This document shows, in pieces, positions 14,313 to 22,909 of a stretch of 47,384 bases of DNA (the first letter of the stretch is position 1; every line of letters starts with the position of its first letter). Made by a program: the position numbers and the translations under genes. Below the pieces are notes generated by a model. That model was not told the DNA's origin. It saw only the letters and a program-made list of their open reading frames with translations, and did not search any database. Where the stretch lies: assembly GCA_019634385.1 (NCBI GenBank), contig JAHQVK010000008.1:1-47384 (forward strand). Reading direction: 5' to 3'. Source of the DNA: Myxococcales bacterium. GTDB lineage: Bacteria > Myxococcota > Kuafuiibacteriia > Kuafuiibacteriales > Kuafuiibacteriaceae.

Positions 14313-16769
14313 ATGAAGACAAACGACAAACTACCAGTATCAAGCCCGAACCCTGAGGATCAACAAGTCTTAGATAGCGAACTGATCGCTTATCTCGGCG
14401 ATCAGTCTGAGTCCCCTGAGGAAACGCCCAACAGCGCAAAACCGTCATTATCTACCCAACGAGGACGAACCCTTCACACGGATCGGGCTAAGGATAAGAC
14501 TGAAACTCTTATCCAGTCCCATCCTGTAGGCAAGCAGCGCTTACTTTCCCCCTCACTAAAGCCCCATCCTAACGGTCTTCCTCCTCACGAAAACCCGTCC
14601 GGTGGGCCCCCTACCCTCAAAGACCTCCCTCCATGTGGTCTGCCCCGGTTGAGTGCTGACGGCATCATACGTCTGGTATCTGCCAGACAATTGTTGGGAT
14701 ACTGGTTGTCCAGCCTCCACGAAGGCTTTCTCACTTTGCTGTGTGATCCGAGCCAGCATCCTCATGCGACGATAACCATCACCCTGATAGTGGCAGATAC
14801 CCAACACACAGACACCACTCAGGTCGTGGGGCGCTCTGGTCCTTGGGTTACCGTGCGATGGCCTAACCTGGTCCCTCTGAGATCCATAGTAAGTGCCACC
14901 GCGCAAAGCTGGTCCGATCACGTTCAATCTCTCAGTGTAGGGACACCCACTGCTTCTCTCGCTTCGGACACAAGCCCAAGACGCATCTTCGACAACAAGT
15001 GCCCCCCTGAACCCACTCGTACCAGTGCCTCTTCACAGGCCCTTCCTCCCAAAGAGACTCTGGACCTCACTCGCAAGCAAAAATCATCAGCCACGGCGAG
15101 TACATCTAGTCCCAGCCTCATCCATCCTTCCCCTGCTCCTCCTCCTTCCACTTCAGCCTCCAATGCATGCTCGGTAACAACCAGTAATACCCCCCGGACT
15201 CTGCCAAAACTTGATGGCAATCTTGTCCTTTTTGCGGATCAGGACACCCTGCGCAACGAGATCAACACTCATCTAACGAACGGGGGGTTGTTCGTTAGCT
15301 CTTCCCCACTCCCCCTTCGCACACAACAAAGTCTCAGTCTCGTGGTCCACAACACTCCGCTGCCTATTACCCTCGAGGCTGAAGTTGTCTACGCAGACAA
15401 TCATACGGTAGGATTTTCGATCAATCACGCCCAAGAGATATGTCGAGCGATTCAGCAGTGGCTGGCTGGTTCTCAGGCCGTTTCTCCGCCATCTGGTGGT
15501 TCCCTCACTGAACCCCCATCGTTAAACACTCTCCTTAAGTTCACCCACCATCACCCAACCAACCCGGACACTTCATCTAACCAGAGTGTGTTCAAACTAT
15601 TTTATGGTCTCGCAAACAGTCATTTTGCTGGTGCGCTCCAACTACAGGCTCCCCCAGTACACGGATCCATCTACTTCCACGAGGGCAATATAACTTTCGT
15701 AGAGATGTCGCCGTTCGACCTCAGCACATCACTTGGACGTATGTTGATCCAACAACGTAAACTCTCCGAATCAGCGCTACAGACAAGCCTGAGCGAGGTA
15801 CAACAAACCTCCCGCCGTCTCGGAGAAGTCTTAGTAGCTCGCAGACTGGTACCTCAAGAGAGTGTCGTGGCCGCGCTTCGAGAACAAACTCGCGCTCGCG
15901 TTGGTCAATTGCTGTCACTTCGTTCCGGCAAGTTTGTTGTTGAAGCTCAACAGACACCACCGGGCCAGCAAACGCTTGTGCTCACGAGAAGCTTCAATAT
16001 CCTAGCCCAGCATCTGCGCAACCAGTTGGAACAACTCAACTCAAATGAATTTGAACATCACCTAAGACCCAGATATTCGGCTCAACTACTAGGCACCCCA
16101 AAGCTGAACAACAACGTGTCATGGTTCGGATGGACGCCAAAAGAACGACGATTTGTCCAAAGCATAGCCAAAGGTCCTACCACTCTCGCTGAAACATTAA
16201 GAAGAAGTCCCTTATCAACTACCGGTGCCTTGCGCCTCATCTCGCTAGGACTCGTACTAGGAATCCTGCAGTTGCAGGAAGATAAAGAGTCACACCCAGC
16301 CACTTCAGATTGGACAAAGCAGAACCTCGATTTAACCGCTCAACACCAGCTCATGCTTACCCAAAACCATTTCGAGAAAATAGGAACTCACTGGTCTACC
16401 CACCATAAACGCCTCAAAAAGGCCTACGAACAAACCAAAGCCGAATTCTCCCTCAAGCAATCCAAATACCAAGGAGCCCCCGATAACGTGGTTCGACTGC
16501 TCAAATCGATAACAAAAACTATCGAACAATCGTATGCGCTCTTATCAAATACTGAAAAGCGCATTGCATACCGGCAAGAGCTGTTCAATCACATCGATCT
16601 TGAGTATGCCGCGAACATGTTGAGGGAGAAGGGCGAGGTGGCACTCCTCAGAGGCGACCATACAGCGGCCATTGAAGACTTCGAAATTGCGATGGAGTTA
16701 TGTCCAAGCAAACGCTCACAAAGACTATTAGAAAGCGCCCATCAGCATTCTCGTCCTTCTCCGAGCTAA
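14313..16769 (+). CDS. PilZ-like, DUF4388 (PATAN), J-like and TPR multidomain protein
   Basis: About 818 residues. Bases 14313-15200 encode a Ser/Pro/Thr-rich, probably disordered region. At about 15230-15460 is a PilZ-like barrel (THLTNGGLFVSSSPLPL, VVYADNHTVGFSI). At about 15590-16070 is a DUF4388/PATAN domain (FAGALQLQAPPVHGSIYFHEG). Within it, SLGRMLIQQRKLSESALQ and RLGEVLVARRLVPQESVVAAL form a tandem pair like the c-di-GMP-binding helices of MshEN. Around 16360-16590 lies a DnaJ-like helical region (FEKIGTHW ... YALLSNTEKRIAYR) without the HPD loop. A final TPR (GEVALLRGDHTAAIEDFEIAMEL) ends the protein. This set is typical of myxobacterial regulators. The ATG at 14313 is preferred because the preceding 105 codons look non-coding, but no ribosome site marks it. 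Confidence 0.82.
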   Translation: MKTNDKLPVSSPNPEDQQVLDSELIAYLGDQSESPEETPNSAKPSLSTQRGRTLHTDRAKDKTETLIQSHPVGKQRLLSPSLKPHPNGLPPHENPSGGPPTLKDLPPCGLPRLSADGIIRLVSARQLLGYWLSSLHEGFLTLLCDPSQHPHATITITLIVADTQHTDTTQVVGRSGPWVTVRWPNLVPLRSIVSATAQSWSDHVQSLSVGTPTASLASDTSPRRIFDNKCPPEPTRTSASSQALPPKETLDLTRKQKSSATASTSSPSLIHPSPAPPPSTSASNACSVTTSNTPRTLPKLDGNLVLFADQDTLRNEINTHLTNGGLFVSSSPLPLRTQQSLSLVVHNTPLPITLEAEVVYADNHTVGFSINHAQEICRAIQQWLAGSQAVSPPSGGSLTEPPSLNTLLKFTHHHPTNPDTSSNQSVFKLFYGLANSHFAGALQLQAPPVHGSIYFHEGNITFVEMSPFDLSTSLGRMLIQQRKLSESALQTSLSEVQQTSRRLGEVLVARRLVPQESVVAALREQTRARVGQLLSLRSGKFVVEAQQTPPGQQTLVLTRSFNILAQHLRNQLEQLNSNEFEHHLRPRYSAQLLGTPKLNNNVSWFGWTPKERRFVQSIAKGPTTLAETLRRSPLSTTGALRLISLGLVLGILQLQEDKESHPATSDWTKQNLDLTAQHQLMLTQNHFEKIGTHWSTHHKRLKKAYEQTKAEFSLKQSKYQGAPDNVVRLLKSITKTIEQSYALLSNTEKRIAYRQELFNHIDLEYAANMLREKGEVALLRGDHTAAIEDFEIAMELCPSKRSQRLLESAHQHSRPSPS

Positions 16770-16824
16770 AGACCGGCCCCACTACCAGACCGAAGCAAAA
16801 GCTTCTCTTTGACCTTCAACGCCC

Positions 16825-17583
16825 CTACGTCACCACCCCCGCCTCTAAGGCAAGCTCAGACAATTCTCCCGCATCCACCAATTGCTCGAGTTTGTCGCGA
16901 ATATGCCAATCACGAATATCTTCGAACATGCGAACGTTTGCTTGTTGCTGTTCACGGAGATTCTCACCCTCTCTGGACATCATGAGAAAAGACTCCAGCA
17001 CGCCTTCAGCGTTATACAATTCCACGCGAATCCAGCGGAGAAGCGGCGCTTCTACAACTTCTTCCAGTCGAATATCCCGAACGTGACTGCGGGGAACCGT
17101 CACTGTGGTGTCCTCCATACGCAGCTCCAAACGGTCAGAAAACAGCCCAAAAAAACCCACATTTTCGTCGGTCTCTACCCGTGGTGGGAATAGCTTGGCC
17201 GCTAGGCGATTTTGGCTTCCACGGCACAAACCGACAAAAGTCCAGGGCCCATTTTCCGGCAGCTGAATCGTGCTACGGAGTCGCGCAGCTAGATCACGAT
17301 TACCAAACAGGCCCCACGCATTTGCCAACCAACTCACTGACGCCAGACCAAGCCCCAGCAACGTGAGCCCCCACAGTGGACCAACAGCGACACTCGAGAT
17401 CGCCGCAGATCCCAGGGCAGCCACAAAGATTGTTCCGGCCATAAGGTTCACAAGAATGCCCTCACGACGCTGATAACTCGCAAATAGTGAACCCCGAGGC
17501 GCAACTGGCACGAGCTCATGCTTCAAAGTTGGATGCTGGCGATTCCCTACCGGAAGGAGCGCACGCTTGCCACGGCTAACCAC
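16825..17583 (-). CDS. Two-helix inner-membrane protein of unknown function
   Basis: 252 residues. Two transmembrane helices lie at about residues 45-65 (VNLMAGTIFVAALGSAAI) and 68-90 (VGPLWGLTLLGLGLASVSWL). After them comes a beta-rich soluble domain (FGLFSDRLELRMEDTTVTVP, VRDIRLEEVVEAPLLRWIRVEL) with a helical tail. The soluble part looks like the bPH/PH-fold regions seen in many small membrane proteins, but I cannot assign it. The start is a GTG at 17583. It converges on the DUF4388 gene with a gap of 55 bases. Confidence 0.7.
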   Translation of the reverse strand: MVSRGKRALLPVGNRQHPTLKHELVPVAPRGSLFASYQRREGILVNLMAGTIFVAALGSAAISSVAVGPLWGLTLLGLGLASVSWLANAWGLFGNRDLAARLRSTIQLPENGPWTFVGLCRGSQNRLAAKLFPPRVETDENVGFFGLFSDRLELRMEDTTVTVPRSHVRDIRLEEVVEAPLLRWIRVELYNAEGVLESFLMMSREGENLREQQQANVRMFEDIRDWHIRDKLEQLVDAGELSELALEAGVVT

Positions 17584-17690
17584 GTCATGAAAATGCCATC
17601 ATCCGCGGTTCGGTGAAAAGCCTTTGGCAACAGTCGACGCACAGATTCTGTATAGCCCAATCGTCGAAACACCACACGACCTTCCGTCCG

Positions 17691-18413
17691 TTACCGACTG
17701 GGGACCCGAATTCGCCACTGAGCCACTTTTTTCTTAGCTAAGGAAATCTGCGCTGCCGTAGGCTGCCCTCTAAGGACATCCTCCCACGCCTCCAACTTGG
17801 TTTGGGCAGCAATTCTATCTATTTTTTCAACACTTTCCGCTTCTCTCACTAATTGGTGTTGCAGGGCAGCTATCCGCTGACTTGCGGCCCGGCCCTCACG
17901 GCTTTCAGGGGCCCATAGCTGCACGGAACGCCAAACCTGGATGCGATCAACCTTTGGTCGACCACTCGATTCCACCTCTTCAGCGGCTTGGACCAAGCGC
18001 CGAGTTTCCACTTTTTGCCAATAAACAAGGCGGCTTCGAGCCTCAGCTACCGCTTCTGACCGCGGGTACTTCTCTAAGATAACCTGCCACTGGGAAATAC
18101 GTTGTCGTGGTTCAATCGCGGGGTCTCGATCAGCGGCCCGAGCAGCTTCCAACCATCGTATACGATCCGCATCTCTCCAATGGGCCGCTGCTTTCTCCGC
18201 ATAACTCAGCTGTTTTTGTGTGCGACGGATAAAGCTATTCCAGGACTCTACCTTCACCTCGTCCGGAACCGTCGGGTCTTGCTCAAGTTGTAACAGTCCC
18301 TGGAATGACCTCACCATACCCTTAGGCGGCTTCGTAGCTGAGGAAGGCTCAGCAGCCAAAGCCCCCCATTCGCACCCAAATACAAAAGCCAACCACCACC
18401 AATGCTTCATCAT
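17691..18413 (-). CDS. Periplasmic helical-repeat protein of unknown function
   Basis: 240 residues with a short signal peptide (WWWLAFVFGCEWGALAAE, cleavage near LAA/EP). The mature part is almost all helix and shows three to four copies of a repeat of about 60 residues built on a W-x(3-4)-L/I core followed by A-x-x-R/K and W: VESWNSFIRRTQKQ, ISQWQVILEKYPRS, IQVWRSVQLWAPES, LEAWEDVLRGQPTA. Each is followed by an A/R/L-rich helix ending in a W or Q. This is a TPR-like solenoid, probably in the periplasm. GGAG lies about 12 bases before the ATG. No catalytic motif is visible. Confidence 0.7.
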   Translation of the reverse strand: MMKHWWWLAFVFGCEWGALAAEPSSATKPPKGMVRSFQGLLQLEQDPTVPDEVKVESWNSFIRRTQKQLSYAEKAAAHWRDADRIRWLEAARAADRDPAIEPRQRISQWQVILEKYPRSEAVAEARSRLVYWQKVETRRLVQAAEEVESSGRPKVDRIQVWRSVQLWAPESREGRAASQRIAALQHQLVREAESVEKIDRIAAQTKLEAWEDVLRGQPTAAQISLAKKKVAQWRIRVPSR

Positions 18414-18689
18414 TGATGGCTATTACTCCAAAAACCAACGCAGGTCCCCAGTCTGGTGGAACTTAGCTCTACTCAAAAGTTGGATTCGCAGCCATAATTT
18501 ACGGTTGTCTGGCCGGTTCATGGTGCCACGCTCAACATTGGGCAATGAACAACTCTGAGCTTGGGCAGCGTTACTTTTGCACTACTCCTCTTAATAAGCG
18601 AAAAACTTGCTTCGGAGTGCAATGCTATTTGCAGATGTACCTCCAACTTAGCCCCTAAGTCAGACTCTAGCCGCCACGTATGAGCAACG
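18414..18689. other. Unassigned intergenic stretch
   Basis: About 276 bases between two minus-strand genes. I see no ORF with coding character, no copy of the window's repeat families and no strong hairpin with a T-run. It would hold the promoter of the helical-repeat gene. Confidence 0.4.
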
Positions 18690-18977
18690 CTATCGAGACA
18701 GAATCAGCCCGGTTGCCTCATAGTTAACTCTGATTCGAGCACTACCATCCGCATTGGGTGTCTTACCTATATATTGAAACACACATCGATCAATCTGCAG
18801 TGCCGAATTTTCAATAACATCAACTAAACGTGAATCTATGGACTTCCGCAATAGTAACATGCGCTCGAGAGCCCCACCCTCTGATCGGACGATTACCTCT
18901 CGAATCGAAGGAGCAGAGGGTTGCATTTCCGCCTGCATCCACAGAAACCCGAAGACTAAAGCTGTTCCATTGAACAC
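18690..18977 (-). CDS. Small exported protein with AgmX/TonB C-terminal-like pattern
   Basis: 95 residues opening with a hydrophobic stretch (FNGTALVFGFLW) that could be a signal peptide or anchor. The rest matches the pattern of the C-terminal domain common in AgmX/PglI-type myxobacterial proteins: a helix (DSRLVDVIENSALQIDRC), then GKTPNADGSARIRVNYEATG, with one cysteine before the G-x-A-R-I-x-V strand. Such domains usually sit at the end of longer proteins, so a stand-alone copy is unusual. The GTG at 18977 has AGGTGAG about 6 bases upstream, which supports a real gene. Confidence 0.6.
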   Translation of the reverse strand: MFNGTALVFGFLWMQAEMQPSAPSIREVIVRSEGGALERMLLLRKSIDSRLVDVIENSALQIDRCVFQYIGKTPNADGSARIRVNYEATGLILSR

Positions 18978-19048
18978 GGCAGTCTCACCTGACCTAGCCC
19001 TAATAGAGGACCACTGTCGAGCCCCCTAGCATCACAAATGGAGAAGTA

Positions 19049-19945
19049 TCACAAGTGCGCGGAGAGTGTCCTCTCTAGATAGATAAGCATGTCCGCCGGC
19101 GCATCTGCCGATAATACATAGCCATACCCATCCACACTTGGCACCTGCAATTCGACTGCATGGAGAAGAGGTCTACTCAAATGAACAACAGCACCATCCA
19201 CTCGTATAGCCTGAACGGCGCCATACAGGGTATCGCCCAAAATAGGGCACCCTGCATGCGCGAGGTGAACCCGTATCTGGTGCGTTCGTCCAGTCACAGG
19301 CTCGGCCTCCACCCAGGCCCAGTCATCAGCTCGGCCGCGAAGTGTTACCTTGGTTAGCGCCGATTGACCGTGACTCGTCACCGCCCGAGCTCTCGGCCGG
19401 CGACGATCGCGGGCTATTGCACCATCAAGCAATCCCTCAACGCCAGGCCCTTCCACAACCGCCCAATATCGTTTGCTCACCCGACGTTCTGCAAATGCAC
19501 GAGAAAAAAAAGCCGCATTTTCTGGTCCCTTAGCCAGAAGCATGATGCCCGTTGTATCTCTGTCCAAGCGGTGCACAACATGAGCTCCACGGTCAGCAAA
19601 ATACTCCACAATTGTGGTCTCCGCCGCCGTTTCGGTCGCATTGACCGACCAACCCGCGGGTTTGTTGATCGCTAGGCAGTGCTCATTTTCAAAGACTACG
19701 AGCGGCGGATCGCGGGTGGGACGCTCCATAGCTGGGTGGAGCAGTATCCGAGCCCCTGCCGGGAGCCGCCGGCCAGTCACCCGACACCGGCGTCCATCAA
19801 CAAACACTCGCCCATCGTCAATTGCTAGCCGTGCGCCCCGACGCCCCACATCAAGGAAGACTTCCGCCAGAAACACATCCAAGCGTATTCCTGCTTGGCC
19901 TGAACTCACCAGTTGGCGACGCACATGCGAGAAGCTCTCGACCAT
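19049..19945 (-). CDS. RluA-family pseudouridine synthase
   Basis: Converts uridine to pseudouridine in rRNA or tRNA. An N-terminal S4 RNA-binding domain (RLDVFLAEVF ... RVFVDGRRCRVTGRRL) precedes the catalytic domain. Motif I is HRLDRDTTGIMLL, with the catalytic Asp of LDRD, and later blocks are SKRYWAVVEG and VTGRTHQIRVHLAH. Length of about 298 is normal; the S4 domain places it nearer RluC/RluD than RluA. A TTG at 19960 overlaps the upstream stop, but the ATG at 19945 has GAGG 9 bases before it and is preferred. The exact target base cannot be deduced. Confidence 0.92.
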   Translation of the reverse strand: MVESFSHVRRQLVSSGQAGIRLDVFLAEVFLDVGRRGARLAIDDGRVFVDGRRCRVTGRRLPAGARILLHPAMERPTRDPPLVVFENEHCLAINKPAGWSVNATETAAETTIVEYFADRGAHVVHRLDRDTTGIMLLAKGPENAAFFSRAFAERRVSKRYWAVVEGPGVEGLLDGAIARDRRRPRARAVTSHGQSALTKVTLRGRADDWAWVEAEPVTGRTHQIRVHLAHAGCPILGDTLYGAVQAIRVDGAVVHLSRPLLHAVELQVPSVDGYGYVLSADAPADMLIYLERTLSAHL

Positions 19946-19956
19946 ATTTGTTGTCC

Positions 19957-20703
19957 TCAAGACTCGTCAAAGGGGCGAGATTTGGTCATCCGCGAAACCA
20001 ATTGCCCCTTCTTACCCAGCAAAAATTCCTGTTTAAGTTCCGGATCGAAAGACTCATAATTAGGTCGAATAGATACTTCCAGCGATACCAGAGTCTTGGC
20101 CGCATGCCGTTTGATTCGCCCTGAATGCAACTCACTTCCACACACTCGGGCAAGGACCGTCCCCACCTCTTTTGGCGACAATCGCTCCAGAGCTTCAATC
20201 ACACTGGCCTGAACATCGTCATGATGATCATCGATATACGGAACAAGAACTTCAGCTTCACCCGGAGTCAAAAGATCCCCTAGCGCGTCCACCAGCGCGA
20301 CCTTCGCCTGAGTAATTCGGTGATCAAGAGGCTCATACTGCTGAAGAGCACTCACAAGCATGGCTTTTGCCTCATCTTGCGAACGAATGCGTAGGAGAGC
20401 TCGAATCGGAAACGTGAGCGCCTTCTTTTCTGAGCGAATAAAGCGCTCGATAGATGGTACCGCCGCCTCACCAACCCCTACCAGCTCGTCAACCAGATCC
20501 TTCTTCTCTTGCTCATCTGCAATTTGTCCGTTTGCATTGACTGTGAAACGACGTAACAAAGCATCATAGGCCTCCGTGGAGCCTATTTCGAGAAGCTTCT
20601 CCATGGCTGTACGCCGGTAGTCAGGTTGCGCATATACTTCCCGTACCTGCTGCGCTGCTTTCTCCAGCGCGGATTTCGGCTTAATGAAGTCCAGAATACC
20701 CAC
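19957..20703 (-). CDS. HEAT-repeat protein
   Basis: 248 residues built of helical HEAT-type repeats: RTAMEKLLEIGSTEAYDALLRR, KDLVDELVGVGEAAVPSIERF, VALVDALGDLLTPGEAEVLVPY and VQASVIEALERLSPKEVGTVL. There is no enzymatic motif. Many Myxococcota genomes carry a similar protein beginning MG-L-D-F next to a MinD-like ATPase, and here it lies 56 bases after one. The start is a GTG at 20703. Its stop codon overlaps the pseudouridine synthase's possible TTG start. It probably acts as a cytoplasmic scaffold. Confidence 0.85.
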   Translation of the reverse strand: MGILDFIKPKSALEKAAQQVREVYAQPDYRRTAMEKLLEIGSTEAYDALLRRFTVNANGQIADEQEKKDLVDELVGVGEAAVPSIERFIRSEKKALTFPIRALLRIRSQDEAKAMLVSALQQYEPLDHRITQAKVALVDALGDLLTPGEAEVLVPYIDDHHDDVQASVIEALERLSPKEVGTVLARVCGSELHSGRIKRHAAKTLVSLEVSIRPNYESFDPELKQEFLLGKKGQLVSRMTKSRPFDES

Positions 20704-20759
20704 CGCGAGGACGCGTTATGGGTATAGTACGGATTCGGTCAACCGAGAGTTGCGCTTCG

Positions 20760-21563
20760 CTACGCAGCAAGTTCACGCCTACGCCTAAGTAAGCGAGTAA
20801 TAAAGCTCACCTTCTGGGGCTCACAGGGGGGCATGCCGGACACATGTCCTGCTAACTCCACAAAATCACGCGTTGCTCCGCTTCGCTTGTCGTAAACCGT
20901 TACCGGCTGCCGGCGGCGATTTGATCGTACCACTGCCTCATCTCGACGAATACATCCGGCATAGCGAACCCGCTCCTGCAGAAAATCCTGCACAATTGTA
21001 TGAAGCTTCGTGAACAACACCTTTGCCTCGTCTGGCGCAGCAACATTGTTCACCACACAACTGACCTGAGCACCGGGTTTCATTTGGAACAACAATTTGG
21101 CACTCGCGTAAGCATCCATCATGGAGCTTGGATCCGGCGTAAACACCAACATGGTTTCATCCGCTGCCGCACTCACACTAAGTACCGGTGGAGCCAAACC
21201 CGCCGCATTATCCAAAATCAGAAAATCAAAGTGAGCCTCCAACTCATCAAAGCCTAACGCCAACTCACTCAGTTTGTCGTAATCTAAGGAGGCCAACGCA
21301 GGAATACCACTACATCCCGCAAGGACCTGTACTCCTCCTGGACCAGGCGTGAGAGCGTCCGCTACGGAACATGGCCCTTCAACCACATCCCGAAGAGTTC
21401 GCTTCGGCTCCAGGCCCATATTTAGGGCCAAGTTGGCTAGGCCAAAATCGCAGTCAAGGAGAGCGGTTCGCCACCCTCGCTCTGACAGTTTTATCCCTAG
21501 GTTTGCGGAAATCGCCGTTTTTCCGACGCCACCTTTGCCGCTGGTGATGGAAATAATTCGCAT
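20760..21563 (-). CDS. MinD/FlhG-like ATPase
   Basis: ParA/MinD-family ATPase of 267 residues. The deviant Walker A motif SGKGGVGKT is complete, with signature K10 and P-loop K15; DCDFGLANLAL is the A' motif and FLILDNAAG the Walker B strand. The early residues RTALLDCDFGLANLALNMGL are close to FlhG and other polar-localisation ATPases. The C-terminus (LLRRRRELAA) is basic rather than a clear MinD amphipathic helix. No flagellar or min genes are nearby. The upstream neighbour has an MshEN domain, which suggests a role in placing a pilus or motility complex. It starts 8 bases after the preceding stop. Confidence 0.9.
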   Translation of the reverse strand: MRIISITSGKGGVGKTAISANLGIKLSERGWRTALLDCDFGLANLALNMGLEPKRTLRDVVEGPCSVADALTPGPGGVQVLAGCSGIPALASLDYDKLSELALGFDELEAHFDFLILDNAAGLAPPVLSVSAAADETMLVFTPDPSSMMDAYASAKLLFQMKPGAQVSCVVNNVAAPDEAKVLFTKLHTIVQDFLQERVRYAGCIRRDEAVVRSNRRRQPVTVYDKRSGATRDFVELAGHVSGMPPCEPQKVSFITRLLRRRRELAA

Positions 21564-21571
21564 CCTTCGAC

Positions 21572-22909
21572 CTATCTATTCATCAACCAACGCGAGACCC
21601 GGCCGACAAGACTTGGTCGTGCGTGTTGGTAATCATCGGAAATGGCTAGAAGCAACGCATCCAGGTCTACCCCTTGTGCGGGTCCATAGGCCGCATCTAA
21701 CGCCGCAACTACATCTGCTTGTGAAGACTCTATAACAACAACTCGTCGCTCAAGAGATGAGGATAATCGCCCAAGACGCTCCGGATCGTAGTCACTCGGA
21801 GCTATACAACACAAGGCACCATCAGTCTCAACCCGAATCGGTGCCGCCATAGCTTGATATGCCAATCGTTTGGGCACAATTGCCACCGCTTGAGGTTGAG
21901 GCCTCACCGGTAAGTGAGCTTGGCTAGCGAGCTTTTCGAGAGGTTCATAGTTGTCTTTCTCATGATAGATGCCCTCATGAGGGACAGATGAGTCATCAAC
22001 TACGTCTTCGTCGTCGGATGACTTCTCTTTTTTTGTTGCCCGTGCTACATCTGAGCGCTCGGTAAGAACATCTTGCGTCGCCACCGAGATCTCGTCTTCA
22101 TACGGGGACGTGTCAAGCGGGCGGATAACATCCTCCGCGTTAGGTCCCAAGGCCCCGGGCCGACCAAGAATATCTTCTCGCCACGGATTCTCGCTTAGAG
22201 ATTTACGATCTCTATCAGGCCCCCCATCAACTTCCGTTAACATAGGTGGGTCGAAGGGAATTTCTATTCCTGCATGAGGATCATCAAAGACCTCTTTATC
22301 ACTGAGCACCTGATAATGTTCGAGCATCTCCAAATCTGCCGACGATGGCTCAGCTCCACCCTCATTAACAACCAAATTCTGCTCGGAAGATGAACTCAGT
22401 GCAGTTCCCGATGGACTTGCCTCTTCCGTAGAACTCAGTTCTTCAGCCCCTAGTAGTTCCGTGCCTTCCGATGTTCCCACTTCCTCATCCTCCGCCTGGA
22501 TATCCTCGGATGGGGTCGATAATATATCAACCAAGTCATCCTGTGGTACAGCCGTTGAGAGCCCTCGGGGAATAGTTGACCAGTCGGTGTGAACCCGTTC
22601 TCCCATAGTTCCTCTACCAATCAGTCCTCCGTTAATCATCGCTTCCAACACATCTACATGTGATGGCACGGTCAAAGTAATTTCATGATCAGACGGGGGA
22701 TAACTATTATTTCCCATTCCCTCCGAAGAGCGTTCTGTATGCAGAATTAGTGTATCTCCAAGTCTTTGAAGATAGTTCTTAAGTTGCTTGCTTCTCTGAT
22801 CACTTCGCACCGCGATCAGAGATGTTAAACGCTCGATACGAGTAGCCAAGTCCTGGTAAGCATCAACATTCTCCGTCTGGTGCTTACTCATTTTCTCAGA
22901 GATCTCCAT
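21572..22909 (-). CDS. Acidic, largely disordered protein with C-terminal MshEN-like domain
   Basis: About 445 residues. The first 70 are helical (LATRIERLTSLIAVRSDQRS). Residues about 100-310 are strongly acidic, Ser-rich and low-complexity (for example SSTEEASPSGTALSSSSEQN). The last 110 hold a GspE N-terminal/MshEN-like fold: VPKRLAYQAMAAPIRVETDG, LCCIAPSDYDPERLGRL, then VVALDAAYGPAQGVDL. No ATPase follows. The ATG at 22909 is chosen because it overlaps the upstream gene by 14 bases and has GGTAGGG before it; the 22 extra codons to 22975 belong to the upstream frame. It directly precedes the MinD-like gene. Confidence 0.75.
   Translation of the reverse strand: MEISEKMSKHQTENVDAYQDLATRIERLTSLIAVRSDQRSKQLKNYLQRLGDTLILHTERSSEGMGNNSYPPSDHEITLTVPSHVDVLEAMINGGLIGRGTMGERVHTDWSTIPRGLSTAVPQDDLVDILSTPSEDIQAEDEEVGTSEGTELLGAEELSSTEEASPSGTALSSSSEQNLVVNEGGAEPSSADLEMLEHYQVLSDKEVFDDPHAGIEIPFDPPMLTEVDGGPDRDRKSLSENPWREDILGRPGALGPNAEDVIRPLDTSPYEDEISVATQDVLTERSDVARATKKEKSSDDEDVVDDSSVPHEGIYHEKDNYEPLEKLASQAHLPVRPQPQAVAIVPKRLAYQAMAAPIRVETDGALCCIAPSDYDPERLGRLSSSLERRVVVIESSQADVVAALDAAYGPAQGVDLDALLLAISDDYQHARPSLVGRVSRWLMNR

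Noticed and set aside
14924-15220. Minus-strand Gly/Arg/Val-rich frame of 98 residues
   Set aside because: It is the shadow of the Ser/Pro/Thr-rich coding region on the plus strand; it has no domain and lies inside a better gene.
20760-21563. Division-site MinD of a minCDE operon
   Set aside because: No minC or minE nearby and the C-terminus lacks a clear membrane-targeting helix; an FlhG-like role fits better.
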